Origin: Planococcus citri
Taxonomy: Eukaryota > Arthropoda > Insecta > Hemiptera > Pseudococcidae
Reading direction: 5' to 3'
Assembly (NCBI RefSeq): GCF_950023065.1
Contig: NC_088679.1
Span: 79,918,001-79,982,000, forward strand
Length of the DNA stretch: 64,000 bases
Shown here one piece after another: positions 1-11,599 of this stretch (positions are counted from its first letter, which is position 1; every line of letters begins with the position of its first letter). A model generated the notes under the pieces. The model had not been told where the DNA came from, made no database searches, and saw nothing but the letters and a program-made list of their open reading frames with translations. The position numbers and the translations under genes were made by a program.

Positions 1-990
1 TTACGTTTGGTGCAAATCGCAGGTGTCTAGTTTTCCAGGGGTTCCCAAAATATCGAAATTACGAAAAATTGAATTTTTGAGTACCAGTAAAAATTTTTTA
101 TTGAGCTCTAAATTTAATAGATGAAGGTCTTTCAGATACTAATAAACTGTAAAAAGCTTTTTAGCGGGGTTCAAAGGGGTAGGTCCAAAATTGTAGTTCC
201 AAAATTCTCAAAAAATTGAACCCCCCCCCAATTTTTGCCCACAGCGCGCGGTCGAAAATAGAAAAATCTCCTCGCATAACGTTTATCAGGTTCAAACAGA
301 TGTTTTATGGTAAAAATGTGTTTGAAAATAATACTCAGTGGTTCCTAAAATTATTTTATTATTCACAACTTTGGGGACCCCTGGAGCCCAAAAAATGGTC
401 ATTTTGGGTTAACCAACCACGGATTCGTATTTGGGACATTTATTACAACATTTTAAGAGTAGTCGAGTCGATAACTAGCTGGTGCCAAAAAATGGCCTTA
501 TCGCAATTCCTCCTTTTTCACTTTTTCAGAAATTGATCTGTTTTAAAACTTCAAGGTAGGCATAGATCCTTCAAAAATGAAGGTAGGCCAATCCTAAAAA
601 TTACAATTTTCATCTAAAAAAATGTTTTTGGTTTTGCTCATTTTCTAGACTTTAGACGCCCGTAGTTTCTTCCCATGAATAGATAGAGGGGCTTGTAGGT
701 AGGGCGCCGCGTTCGCCTCGACGATAGCTACAAAATGGTACTACTCCTGTATAAATCCCCCATGTCGCCCATGGCAGGTTATCCGTACACGATTCACGCT
801 AAAAACGAGATCGCAGCAGCTAGTAAGTATATTGGACTGACTTTTTTTGAAACACCTACTCTTTCCACCCCTTTTTTAGACACCCCCTTTGAGGGATGGG
901 TATCGAGCGTAGTATCAAATTGTCGAGAACTTGAATGAAGGGGAACGTTTTTCGTTGCGGTAGTTTTTCTGAAAAAACCTAATATTTACG
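1..990. other. unassigned AT-rich sequence
   Basis: No gene recognised. Short open frames (for example 216-536 plus) show no domain, no start context and no splice-linked continuation. A slightly GC-richer island near 650-800 has no recognisable product. It may be old repeat DNA. Confidence 0.4.
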
Positions 991-995
991 GAGTA

Positions 996-1260
996 AAGGC
1001 CTTTTTACATATAATGAACGTAGAAAGCTACGGAAAAAACGTAAGACAGATGTACATAAAATTTGAAACTGCTTTTTTTACGGCAAAGTAAAATTAATTT
1101 TACTTTTCCGTAGCTTTTTACGATTAATATTACGGAAAAAAGTACGGAAAAATAAAATTAATATTATGTACTTTGCCGTAAAAAAAAGCAGTTTGAAATT
1201 TTGTGCACAACTGTATTACGTTTTTTCCGTAGCTTTCTACGTTCATTATAAAAAGGCCTT
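996..1260. repeat. 265-bp near-perfect hairpin (MITE-like)
   Basis: The sequence starts AAGGCCTTTTTA and ends with its reverse complement. The two arms of about 125 bp match nearly base for base, including ATGAACGTAGAAAGCTACGG in the left arm and its complement in the right. An inner TACGGAAAA motif recurs four or more times. It has no coding capacity. It is most likely a palindromic MITE whose transcript would fold into a long hairpin. Confidence 0.8.
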
Positions 1261-1387
1261 AAAACGTAAAAACATCTTGCGCAGTAGGCAAGATTAACCG
1301 ACTTTGCTCTGTTATACAGGAAAATAAACAAACAATCAAACAATTGATTTTATAAACAATTTGAGGCGTGTAATTTACAAAACAAAT

Positions 1388-2110
1388 ACTGAAATTTACG
1401 GATTTACCAAAATTTACCAATTTACCGAAATTTAGCTTTTTACCGAAATTTACCAATTTACCGAAATTTACCAATTTACCAAAATTTACCAAAATTTACC
1501 GATTTACCAAAATTTACCAATTTACCAAAATTTACCAATTTACCAAAATTTATCAATTTACCAACATTTATGAATTTACCAAAATTTACCGATTTACCAA
1601 AATTTACCAATTTACCAAAATTTATCAATTTACCAACATTTATGAATTCACCAAAATTTACCAATTTACCAACATTTACGAATTTACCAAAAATTACCCC
1701 AGCAATTTATCAACATTTACCTCAGTAATTTACCAGACATTACACACTAATATTTACCAATTTTCCAATTTAACAAAAATTACCCCAGTAATTTACCAAA
1801 CATTTCCTCACTAATTTACCAATTTTTTACGGAATTTTTTTAAATTACCTCAGTAATTTACTGCCAAAGGTTTTTACCAATTTACCAAAAATAACCCCAG
1901 CAATTTACGAAAATTTACCAATTGGAATACCAATTTACCAATTGGAATACCAATTTACCAATAAAAATTACGCCATTAATTTACCAAAACAAAAATTACC
2001 TAAGCAATTTACCAAAATTTTCGACCAACTTTAATTACGAGTAATTCACCAAAAATAACTAATCATTTTATTTACTAAAAATTACTATTAATTCACCAAA
2101 AAAAAAAAAA
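1388..2110. repeat. 18-bp minisatellite (TTTACCAAAATTTACCAA type)
   Basis: About 700 bp of imperfect tandem copies of an 18-bp unit built from AATTTACC words. On the minus strand it stays open as repeated VNFGKL-type hexapeptides, which is a by-product of a unit length divisible by three. Between 1480 and 1660 a 72-bp higher-order unit (four monomers, one marked by CAACATTTATGA) repeats. Units become degenerate towards 2100. Confidence 0.85.
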
Positions 2111-2199
2111 AATATATCAAAATTTACTCAAAGTAATACAGTACTTAGGTGTAAAAACAGTGTGAGATTTTAGTCGGGGGGAGGGCGCGCATGAGGATC

Positions 2200-3515
2200 A
2201 ATTGCACATTTATTTTGCACCTCCCTGCCGATCCTCCGGGACAACGATTAGTCCTAAGGTAAGGAACATTTGTAGCCCTTGTCCTAAAAAAAAGTGGCCC
2301 TAATTACAAAATGGCGGCCATTTTGATTGACAGGTCAGCCGAAATCGCAGATTTCGCGTTCTAACATAGGACTTGCACGAAATTTTTTAAACTATACAAA
2401 GGTGAATCGAAAGAGCAGGCAAAAATTCATCGCCTGTCTAAATTTCAAGTGCTAAAGTGACTTTTTCTATTTTTGGTGAATTTTTAAAAATCAAATTTTG
2501 ACCAAAGTGTAGGAAAAAAATCAAAATGTTACCAAATTAACCTAGAAAGCTGAAATTTGGGAAATAACCTATTTTTGACCTGCCAAATCGATTGAAAACC
2601 TTTTCAAACCGTTTTGAGCAGTTCTGGAGCCTCCAGCAGATTTTTAAAACTCGAAATTCCCACAACATTTCATGAAATGGAGTTGGAAAGCTGAAATTCA
2701 TTCTGCAAACTAATTTCAATTCATTACGAAGTCAACTGCAGGTGAATTTTGAAGTCGTTTTGGAGTCTCCAGCGATTTTTTGAAAATTACTGGAGCCTCC
2801 AGTAGAATTTTGAAACTTGAAATTTTCTCAAAATTTCATCAAATCCAAGAAGTAACTAGCTGGAAGCATTAAAAACCAAAACCACTTGAAACCACGGTGC
2901 AGTCGACTTCATATTGTACTGAAATTAGTTTGCAGAGTAAATTTCAGCTTGCTAACCCCATTTGATGAAAAGTTTCAAAAATCTGCTGGAGGCTCCAGTG
3001 ATTTTCAAAAAATCGCTGCAGGCACAAGAATGACTTGAACCCAGCGGAAATCGTCTTCAGAGGGTGTTAAAATTGAAGTGCGGAGTTAATTTTAGCTTTT
3101 CATCTCCATTTGACGAAAATTTGAGGAAATTTCGAGTTTCAAAAATCTACTGGAGGCTCCAGTAATTTTCAAAAAGTTGCTGGAGACTCCAAAACGACTT
3201 CAAATTTACCTGCAGTTGACTTCGTAATGAATTGAAATTAGTTTGCAGAATGAATTTCGGCTTTTCAACTCCATTTCACGAAATGTTGTGGGAATTTCGA
3301 GTTTTAAAAATCTGCTGGTGGCTCCAGAACTGCTCAAAACGGTCTGAAACGGTTTTCAATCGATTTGGCAGGTCAAAAATAGGCTATATCCCAAATTTCA
3401 GATTTCTAGTTTAATTTGGTAACGTTTTGATTTTTTTCCCACACTTTGGTCAAAATTTGATTTTTGAAAATTCACCAAAAATCGAAAAAGTCACTCTAGC
3501 ACTACGGGAAGGTTA
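2200..3515. mobile_element. foldback element, copy 1 (truncated)
   Basis: Same family as the elements at 20669-23109 and 60367-62825. It has the subterminal CCGATCCTCCGGGACAAC word, then AAAATGGCGGCCATTTTGAT, then arms carrying repeated CTGGAGGCTCCAG-type words. Outward from about 2870 the two halves are inverted copies. The extreme left terminus is missing or altered, and the right arm stops at about 3513 in the stretch that leads to CACTTGAAATTTTGACAGG in the other copies, so this copy is broken at both ends. Confidence 0.8.
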
Positions 3516-3535
3516 CAGATTTAAAACTAAATAAA

Positions 3536-3722
3536 TTTATCGAACCATGAAAAGAGTCGCAAGAGTCGCGAAACGAGTCGCAGCTAAAAGAGTCGGACTC
3601 CTCTCAGACTCCTTCATTTAGAGAGTCACACTTTAGAGTCGCGTACTCTTAAAATCCTGGAGTCGCGCTAGCTAATGAGTCGCGGACTCTTAAAATCAAA
3701 GAGTCGCTCCAGCTCTGGTTTT
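3536..3722. repeat. AGAGTCGC word-repeat tract
   Basis: Around ten irregularly spaced copies of AGAGTCGC, GAGTCGCG or their complements (GGACTC) within 190 bp, directly after the truncated foldback copy. The style resembles the repeated CTCTGGCTC words of the hAT-like element at 16752-17717. It may be the remains of a similar element, but no clear terminal repeats were found. Confidence 0.55.
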
Positions 3723-3725
3723 ACA

Positions 3726-4459
3726 TACTGTTTCTAATAAAAGTTGAAATTATTATACAACTTTTTTCCATTTATTTATCCATTTTTCCGATGGATAATG
3801 AGCGATAATGTCCAAAATAATGAGATGGTCAACGACGTCAACGTCAATGTCATTGAAAATAATGGTAAGTATCCACTTCATCCACTTGTGAAGTTGTGAA
3901 AACTGGTAGTTTAGTTTCGCTTTCGCGTTTCGCGTTGGTTTCGCCGATCGCCCCAAAATAAAATTTAATTCGGACCTACACGTTCCCCAGAGCGCGCTAG
4001 CATTCGTGGTACGTTTTTTTCTTGGCTGAAAGGCTACATAAGAGCAGCTCGAGGCAAAAATGTTTGTGCTATAGAAAAATATAACATACATATATATATC
4101 AAGGTCAAATATCAATTAATAATCGCGAGGCTATATATTTTTCTTCAAAATGCATACCTTATCTATTTATGAATCAAGATTATGGCATGATAAAAAGTGG
4201 AAATTAGGTAAGTGAATTCAATTTTGTACCTTATTCTACTTAAGGGTGACGCATGTGTTTATTTTTTTCTAATTAAGTAGATAATCTGTTAAAATGCATA
4301 TCGTAATCGGAATAGAAGGAACAGGTATGCGTGGAAACGAAACCTGGGAAGTGACAACTGGGCCTTAGGCACCTGCCTAGGGGTTTGGGTTGTGGTGGAC
4401 AATCTGTCTCACCCCCCTCTCCCCGCACTGCTTAGACTTGTGGTGAAGCTATAATTATA
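3726..4459. other. unassigned
   Basis: No recognisable gene. An open frame on the minus strand (3753-4115) has no known domain or splice-linked extension and is not called. Confidence 0.4.
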
Positions 4460-5918
4460 TGTGACGCGACCAGCGATACCATACCATATGTCGGCAAAAA
4501 TTTTTTTCGTTTTATTGTGGTTTCTGGTAGTGTTTTTCTTCCTCTTTTCAATGGTGCAAACAGATTTTCAAAATATTAAAATCTGACAAATTTGCAAAAT
4601 TTCAAAGTTGCGTATTTTTTGAAATTCAAAAACCAAAATTCTGAGAAAAACGTTTTTGAAAGTTTGGGTTATTTTTGTAACATTTTTTAAAAAAAGTGAA
4701 CAGTATTTTTTTTTTTTTTTTTGATTTTCTTCATCTTTTAATGGTTTTAAGGTAAAGGCGCCTAATATCGCCCACTTTTTGTTGACCTCAAAAATGGGGC
4801 ACTTAAAATTGAAAAAACTGAAATGTAACCAAGTAGGGGTGTACCCCCATCCTTTGGCTATGACTGGCCAAAATTTCAGATCAAAATTTACATTAGGGGG
4901 AAGCCAGTGAATTTTTAAGTAAAAAATGTCAAAATCAAAATTTTTCCAAAGTGGTGCCTAATATCGCCCACCACTAAAAAACCATTAAAATGACTGAAAA
5001 CTTGAATGCAAAATGTTTTTTAAGCATAATGGAGTATTATTACGTTTGGCTGTATTAAATCTACCTCAACACATGTCATGTAAACAATGTAAACATGATG
5101 TACAAACATATTTTCGTTTATCTTCGAATATGCGGCATCACAAAGTGACATGTGACCAAAAATAACATTTTATGCATCAAATCCAACCTTGGCCTTTGTT
5201 ATTTGACAAACACAAGAGATTACAAAATTAACCCACAAAAAATTACCGTAATATCACTGCAAAAATCAGGTGGGCGATACTAGGACATGGGGTAGGCGAT
5301 ATTAGGAATTTGTCAATTTTCTAAAAATTGAAAAAATTTTATATGAAGGCTTACTTCGATCAAATCCATGATTAAATCATTCGAAAGTGTCATCGATTCT
5401 CTTCCGATTGATATAAAAAAATTAATCAATACACCACATTCAATATTTTTCCCAGTAAAAACAAAAAATGTGGAAAAAGTTTTGGAAACTGGCAATTTTT
5501 ATTTTTTCTCACGATTTTTTGGCATGATGCAATATCACTACCAAATGAATATAGATGAGTAGGTACCCACCCAAGGTAGTAGTGTGGCTTTTCACTGCCA
5601 GGTTCGCGTCATAAATATCCGAGAAATACAGGTGGGCGGATTTAGGACACTGGGCGATATTAGGCGACTTTACCTTACATCATAATATTTTTTTTTTTTG
5701 ACATTTTTTTATGAAAAGCACTTTTGTAAAACCGGGTTTTCACCACTAAAACGACGTGTTTGAGATCGGTGGGTACACCCATTCCAAAGTATAGGCTTCA
5801 TAGTATATGAATCGACAAAAAAAATTTTTTCGATATTTTCTGACTTTTTCCATGAAAACGCGATTATCTCAAAAAAAAGTTTTCCGACTTATGGTATGGT
5901 ATCGCTGGTCGCGTCACA
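4460..5918. mobile_element. TA-flanked TIR element, host of a nested element
   Basis: Terminal inverted repeats of about 36 bp begin TGTGACGCGACCAGCGATAC on the left and end with the complement on the right. TA lies immediately outside both ends (4458-4459 and 5919-5920), as for Tc1/mariner-type target duplications. Once the nested element at 4748-5677 is removed, only about 530 bp remains, so the host is a non-autonomous MITE. Confidence 0.8.
4748..5677. mobile_element. TAAGGTA-ended element inserted in the TA element
   Basis: The ends read TAAGGTAAAGGCGCC on the left and, as complement, TAAGGTAAAGTCGCC on the right. The adjoining CCTAATATCGCCCAC motif recurs inside at about 4951-4971, and in complementary orientation at about 5270-5310 and 5631-5670. 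These look like repeated subterminal binding motifs. No transposase ORF is present. Confidence 0.8.
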
Positions 5919-6500
5919 TATTTAGATACATATTAGGTATGTTTATTCTAGTAACCCTTAGTCCAAGATTGTTTTTTTCTCTAATAATAAAATACCCCCA
6001 CCGCCTGGTGCGGATTGGGAAAAAAATGCCTTGTTGTTTCCTTGTTTTTCCTCGGCATTTTCCTTGCTTCAAATTTGAATTTAAAATGACAACCCTCCCC
6101 TCCCCCGCCCTTGTGTCTAGGTACTCGTTTTGTAGGAAATTTCTTGACTTTTTTCAATCAGTTTTATTCTGATGGAACATTACGAAGAAAAAAAAATTGG
6201 CATGATTATAAGAATCAAAAATGTATAATAACACGAAGACAACTGCAGAAGATGAGCTTCACAACTATTCGACGTGAAAAAAAATTATGAAACATAATAA
6301 TACATTATGTAATAATAACAGTGGCATCCAATAAACTGAAAAAAGGTAGAGCGAAATGTGCCATTCTGATACCCAACACCACATCCCCTCCCTCCCGTTA
6401 TTTTTTAATTGTCACATTAACAGAAAATATACGTACTTATCGAAAATGAAAACGAACAGAAATTCTTCTTGGTACCTAAACTGAAATCAAAAATTCGTAG
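5919..6500. other. unassigned AT-rich sequence
   Basis: No gene or repeat structure recognised. Confidence 0.4.
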
Positions 6501-7725
6501 GTAAGGTAGAGTGGGGTAATTGCAAAGGGGGTGTCGAAGCAACAACCTTTACCGACATATTCACGAGGTCACAACTCGCGAGGTTCAAGTTGTCGCTCCG
6601 TAGCAAAAACTTTTATCAAAGCATGTTGCAACCACTCATAACTGAAGTGAGAGGTGTTTTTTTTAAAAAAATGCAGGTGAAATAGAAAAAACTGTCGATT
6701 TATCTGGAATTTTCACGATTTAGGGTCATGAGTGATTAAAGTTTAAGGTAAGATCCTCGCAGGTTACCAACCAAAATCCCGAATCCGAATTCCCAAACGG
6801 ACATTTCCCGAATGGGATGTTTCCCAAAACCCAAAATCCCGAACTCAAAAACCCGAATGACCACTTTCCCGAATGTTTTTAACTCGAATTTTAAAATCCC
6901 GAAGCATTGATTTTCCACATTTTCAATTTTTTATTGCAGATCCGATTTTTTCAAGAATACTTACTTTGAATTTCAAATTTCAGCATTCATAATCTTTCAA
7001 GTTTCATTAAGTACTAGGTAGGTACTTAATTTGCGTTTTTTTTTCATTTTTCAAGAATTTATTATAAGTGATTTTTGAAAATTTCAATTTTTCTTTGTTT
7101 TTTTAGACTTATTGAATTTTGAAATTTCGACTTTTTTAATTGCATGATCATTTTTGTTTAGTCATTATATTTATTTGAGATGGGCTTTTCCACACTTTAG
7201 ATTACTCCTTTTTAATGTTTTACTAATATATTTGACGAAAAATGTATTTCTATGACGAGTTTTTTACATAAAAAAAATCAGAAATGATCAATAGTTGATT
7301 TTTTGTTCATTTTTAGCGAGTTTTGAAAAAAATAATTTTTCAACATTTTCTTTCACTCCCCTAAAAATGTTTTTGGGAAGTGGAAAATTTATCGAATTTT
7401 TAACCGAATCAACATCACGAATACATCAAAAGTTAGAAAATGACACGTAGAATATCTACAATAAATGTGTTGAAAATGCAAAAAAATAAAAAAAAATGCA
7501 AAAAAATAAAAAAAAATGTAAAAAATATCGCCCACTTTTTGCAATTTTCTCCATGATTTGTGGACCAAATTGTACCAAAATTTTACCATTGATAGAGAAT
7601 CCCCTGAAGTATAACTAAGTGGTACAATGTTCAGCTTCATGCGTGCAATAGTCTTTTCACAGCGCCCTCTCAAAGTGTCACTAATCAAATATGTAGTGCT
7701 TTGCAATTACCCCACTGTACCTTAC
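6501..7725. mobile_element. TAAGGTA-ended TIR element
   Basis: The left end GTAAGGTAGAGTGGGGTAAT is matched by the complement of the right end with one mismatch, and TTGCAAAG follows on both sides. The interior includes a tract of CCCGAA / CCCAAAATCCCGAA words (about 6770-6905) and AT-rich filler. There is no coding capacity for a transposase. Confidence 0.75.
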
Positions 7726-8454
7726 ACAGAAATGGTCAAAATTTCTGCTATTTTCCTGCTTCCTTGTTACCTCGAGTGAAATCCTTGATATTTCCTTGTT
7801 TTCCTCGCCAGCAGACAACCTGTTTTAGTTCATCGTTGCACTTTTTGGATGCAAGCCTGAATACAATACTTTTTAAATGAGAAGTTCGTCTTTCAAATTT
7901 TTGAAAGTTTTAAAGTTGAATGATAAGTATTTTTTTTAGAAATTTTGATTTATAAGAAGAAAAGAAAACAAGCTTGTGCAAAGCAAGGGCAAAAGTTTTG
8001 AAAAATTTACGTTTTGAGAAAAGTAAAACATGTTTTTCTTTCATCATGGGGCTTCTTTTGTCGGACCCTCCAGAATGATCGAGTCCGGGGTAAACTCAAA
8101 ACTGCCCTCTTTGCCCCCCCCCTCGACAGCCCTGCTCCTCCAGCAATCGAACAATAATTTCCAGAACCAGAAAATTACAATTATTATTTCTGCAAATAAA
8201 ATACACATAAATTGCCCGAACGAAGCGAGGACCCAAAGCCCTCGAGCCTGTATTCTACACATTTTTTTAAAAAAGTCCCCTTTCATCAGAATTTTTCCGA
8301 CTTCAATGCCTAATTCTCCTGAGCTAACAATAAAACAAACAAAAAAAAAGTAACTTACCACCTTCACCGGCAATATACAGGTTCCAATCGAAGTTTCTTG
8401 GCCCAAATGAGATGATCTACGAAGTATTTTGGTTGATTTGGGGCACTTACAAAG
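7726..8454. other. unassigned
   Basis: No supported gene. Overlapping open frames on both strands at 8030-8529 have no recognisable domain, and the minus frame runs into the hairpin element that follows. Confidence 0.4.
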
Positions 8455-8832
8455 AGTATGCGTATGCTGGTTCGCCTTTTTTTTTTTTTTTGCGAAAACG
8501 TATTTTTTATAACTCAAAAACAATGACATTTACAAAAATTTTACAAGAGTCTTTTTTTGTAAAAAAAAATGAAAAAATATGAACCATTTTTGCAAAAATC
8601 TCAAAATCTTATGCATTAGAACAGAACCTAAGATATTAAAAAAATGAAACAAAATAATATAAAAAATCCTAAAACAGCATGAAATTTTAAGATTTTTGCA
8701 AAATTGATCACATTTATTCGCCTTTTACAAAAAAGTACTCTTGTACAAAAATTTTAGTGGCTACCAAAATGTCATAGTTTTCGAGTTATAAAAAATGCTT
8801 TCGCGAAAAAATGGTGGACCAGCATACCCCCT
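8455..8832. mobile_element. imperfect inverted-repeat MITE
   Basis: The left arm starts GTATGCTGGT and contains TATTTTTTATAACTC. The right arm is its imperfect reverse complement, ending near ACCAGCATACCCC. The arms pair over more than 100 bp with mismatches. It is non-coding. Confidence 0.65.
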
Positions 8833-9174
8833 GTTATACTTAGGTTAATGTAACAACGTGAATTAATACATACTGGGATACACACTACTTACGAACTACC
8901 AATTCAGCATTCGCCATCTCTACAATATACTAAAACTAAACTATTCACTATACACAATTACACATAACCATTCTGTTTTCTAAACACCGCCACACTTCAC
9001 AGACCACATACCACATCACATATTTACAAACATGTAAGTAAACATCACCGTGAGCGAATGCAAGAACAAGGCCGTAAAGAATGTGTTTGAACTTTGAACC
9101 AAAATAAAAACAAATTTCCAAAACTCACAAATAAAGCTCACTGAAATATTTACTCCTTCAGTTTTCTTCATACA
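8833..9174. other. unassigned
   Basis: No gene or repeat recognised. The tract is relatively rich in CACA/CATA words. Confidence 0.35.
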
Positions 9175-9424
9175 TATAAGGTTTGTTTTTTTTACACGGA
9201 TTATGGCAGATTTTCGAGAATCTGGATTTTGGCAGATTTAAAATCCACCAGAATCTGTTAGGATAGTAGCTTTTGAAAATGGATTATGGATTTTACTTAG
9301 AGAGAGAAGACTTCTGATGTTTTGAAAGTTTGTGGTGGGGATCTAAAAAGTATTTCAAAAAGAGATTCAAAAAACGTCCAAAAACCAGATTTTTGAGAAT
9401 CCGTGTAAAAAAAACATACTTATA
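9175..9424. mobile_element. 250-bp TIR MITE
   Basis: Terminal inverted repeats share GTTTTTTTTACACGGATT (left TATAAGGTTTG..., right complement TATAAGTATG...). The interior holds further AGATTTT/AATCTGG inverted words. It is non-coding. Confidence 0.7.
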
Positions 9425-9817
9425 GCAGACGAACCATACGTTCGAGCAAAAATCTTAGTACAGTAATCCGTAAGAGAATTAAATTATCTGCAATTTCGTT
9501 GAGGTGAAATTTTCGTAGGACGCTTAAGTTACTTACAAGGGAGGTGCCCCAAGTGACATTCACCGATCTCAACGATTCTTGCACCATTAGATAGAGGACA
9601 TCGAATACAGCCTAACCACATTCTTGAAGCATGAATTTTTGAAAGCTTTCTTGGCCTCGCTTCACTCGGGCTCGTTTGCTTTTTTTTCAAAATTGAACTT
9701 TTTTTAAAAAAATAATCACTCGAGTTTTAAAATTTTGAAGCAAAAATAATAAAACTTCTCTACTATTTCATACCCCTCAAAATACGAATTTTGACAGCTT
9801 TTTCGAAAAATTTGTAT
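9425..9817. other. unassigned
   Basis: No gene or repeat recognised. Confidence 0.35.
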
Positions 9818-10526
9818 AATTGAAGACGTCATAACAAAAAGGGGTATATATGACACATATGTCCTTTTTGAGACGAATCCATATTATTATTATTCAGACC
9901 TTACTCTATCATATGAGACCACCCCCACTTCGCAAAGTCGAAAAACCAGTGAGATATCGCCATTTTAAAACTGTGAAGTCGACTAAAAATTTACTTTTTT
10001 AGAGATAATGGGTTACTCATGGTCGATTTTGTGTTGTCAACCATTATTTACCTGGTTTAAATCCAAAAATTTGCTCAAAAACATTTTTAAATCAATAAAA
10101 AAAAATTGGCCAAAAAAACTTGTCTTTTTTGTTTTTGTTTTTTTTTTTACTCAACATAGCGATCTTTTTTCAGAGATAATGGGTTACTCATGGTCGATTT
10201 TGTGTTATCAACCATTATTTACCTGGTTTAAATCAAAAATTTGCTCAAAAACATTTTTAAATCAAAAAAAAAAACTGGCCAATTTTTCGCTTCAAAAAGG
10301 ACATATAATTCGAAATGTTTGAGCGCTTACCGCTAACACACAGTTTCCTCCAGACTGATGATGCATAGCATTTCATATATATAGATAGTGGGAAAATAAG
10401 ATAAAATCGTCACCATGTTCAAATATGCACATTTCTAAACTTCACAAGCACTCAAACTTTCAAACAGTTTTTTCTCAAAATACAACTTTCACACATATGT
10501 CCTTTTTGCTATGACGTCTTCAATTT
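9818..10526. mobile_element. TIR element with internal direct repeat
   Basis: The ends share ATTGAAGACGTCATA followed by CAAAAAGG and a nearby CATATGTCC in both orientations. A stretch of about 115 bp beginning AGAGATAATGGGTTACTCAT at 10001 is repeated almost exactly from 10172, a 171-bp period. This keeps a plus-strand frame open over 10008-10322 with a duplicated peptide. The frame has no known domain and is treated as a shadow of the repeat. Confidence 0.7.
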
Positions 10527-11234
10527 TATTCCAATTAATCTTGTTTAAATTTTCCATTAATTTTTTTTTTTTTAAAGTTTTTTATTAGCCCAATTTTATT
10601 ACAGTAACAAGACCCTTGAAGATGAAAATAAAATCAAAAATTGAAATGACAAAATTATAATCTCGACATCAGCTTACTTGAAAACAATCTTGGGATGTTT
10701 GAAGACATTGTAAAAACGAAAAACTTCAATGCTAAATTTTGTCTCGTCCACCCCGCCTCCACTCTTGGAAAATCCCAAGTGTTTGAAAAATGTCCAGCTA
10801 AAGTCCTGCTTTTTTATTTTGAAATTTTATTGGACTAGACACCCTGAAAAATCACTGCTACAAATTAAAAAAATCTTCAATCTTTCGTATTTGAAAGAAT
10901 TTTATTCTCGAAATACCTAGTTGATTTGTTAATTGTTCGAGGTCGCTCATTTTGTATTTTTCTTTAACATATTTGTACACATGAGAAATTGTAACGACTT
11001 GAATAAATGTAGCAATAGTTATAAAATCATTGAAGTGATGAAAACGTGTACTTACTCCAATGTAAAAAATTACAAAGTTCAAACCAAAAAAAATAAATGA
11101 AAGAAAAATCGCTCTTGTGCGAGGGAGGGGGGGGGGGTAGAAATATTTTGAAAGGCAGTGATTTTTTTTTTTTGAAAGGTAGTGAAAAGGTACTGATTTT
11201 CGGGCAAAAAATGCCGGTAGACACCCTGTGATTG
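10527..11234. other. unassigned, with two solo transposon ends
   Basis: No gene. TAGACACCCTG occurs at about 10836-10846 and 11218-11228. It matches the right terminus of the element at 44143-45001, so these are probably eroded ends of the same family. Confidence 0.45.
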
Positions 11235-11269
11235 TAAACGAGGAATTCGAATCCGATGCCCTTTCTTTC

Positions 11270-11560
11270 GCCAGACCCCTTGGGGGGAGGGGGGTGCTAC
11301 CAAAATCAAATCTTGTAAAAATGAAAAAAAATCGAGTGGTATGTCTAAATGATGGGTTTTATGGATCGAGAAACACGAATCTGTGGTCCTTTTCCCCTCA
11401 AACCCCTTGGGTAGGTGCTACCAAAATCAAAATTTTATAAAAATGAAAAAAAAATCGAGTGGTATGTCTAAATATAGGTTTTTTGGGTCGAGAAACACGA
11501 ATATAAGGTTCATTTTTTCCCTCAGACCCCTCGGGGGCCCTTGGAAAGGTGCTACCTAAA
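11270..11560. repeat. approximately 121-bp tandem repeat, about 2.5 units
   Basis: The segment GGTGCTACCAAAATCAAA ... ATCGAGTGGTATGTCTAAAT ... GAGAAACACGAAT ... CCCCTTGG recurs with starts near 11295 and 11415. A partial third unit begins with GGTGCTACC at about 11549. It is non-coding. Confidence 0.75.
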
Positions 11561-11599
11561 TCTGTCCATCACGACCCATACCCCTTAGGCAGATGCCAA

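Noticed and set aside
1259..1664. Open frames coding repeated VNFGKL peptides on the minus strand
   Set aside because: A by-product of an 18-bp tandem repeat; no start context, no flanking exons, and frames drift with the repeat.
2537..3414. Recurring frames with KLVCRMNFxFxTPFHEML and FRVxKICWRLQNCSKR
   Set aside because: The same peptides recur at 20.8-22.9 and 60.5-62.6 kb because they translate the foldback arms; frames are short, occur on both strands and have no domain.
3753..4115. 120-residue minus-strand frame
   Set aside because: No recognisable domain, and no splice-linked continuation found; low-complexity composition.
8044..8529. 161-residue minus-strand frame, with an overlapping plus frame 8030-8353
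   Set aside because: Runs through the arm of an inverted-repeat MITE and a poly-T tract; no family similarity seen.
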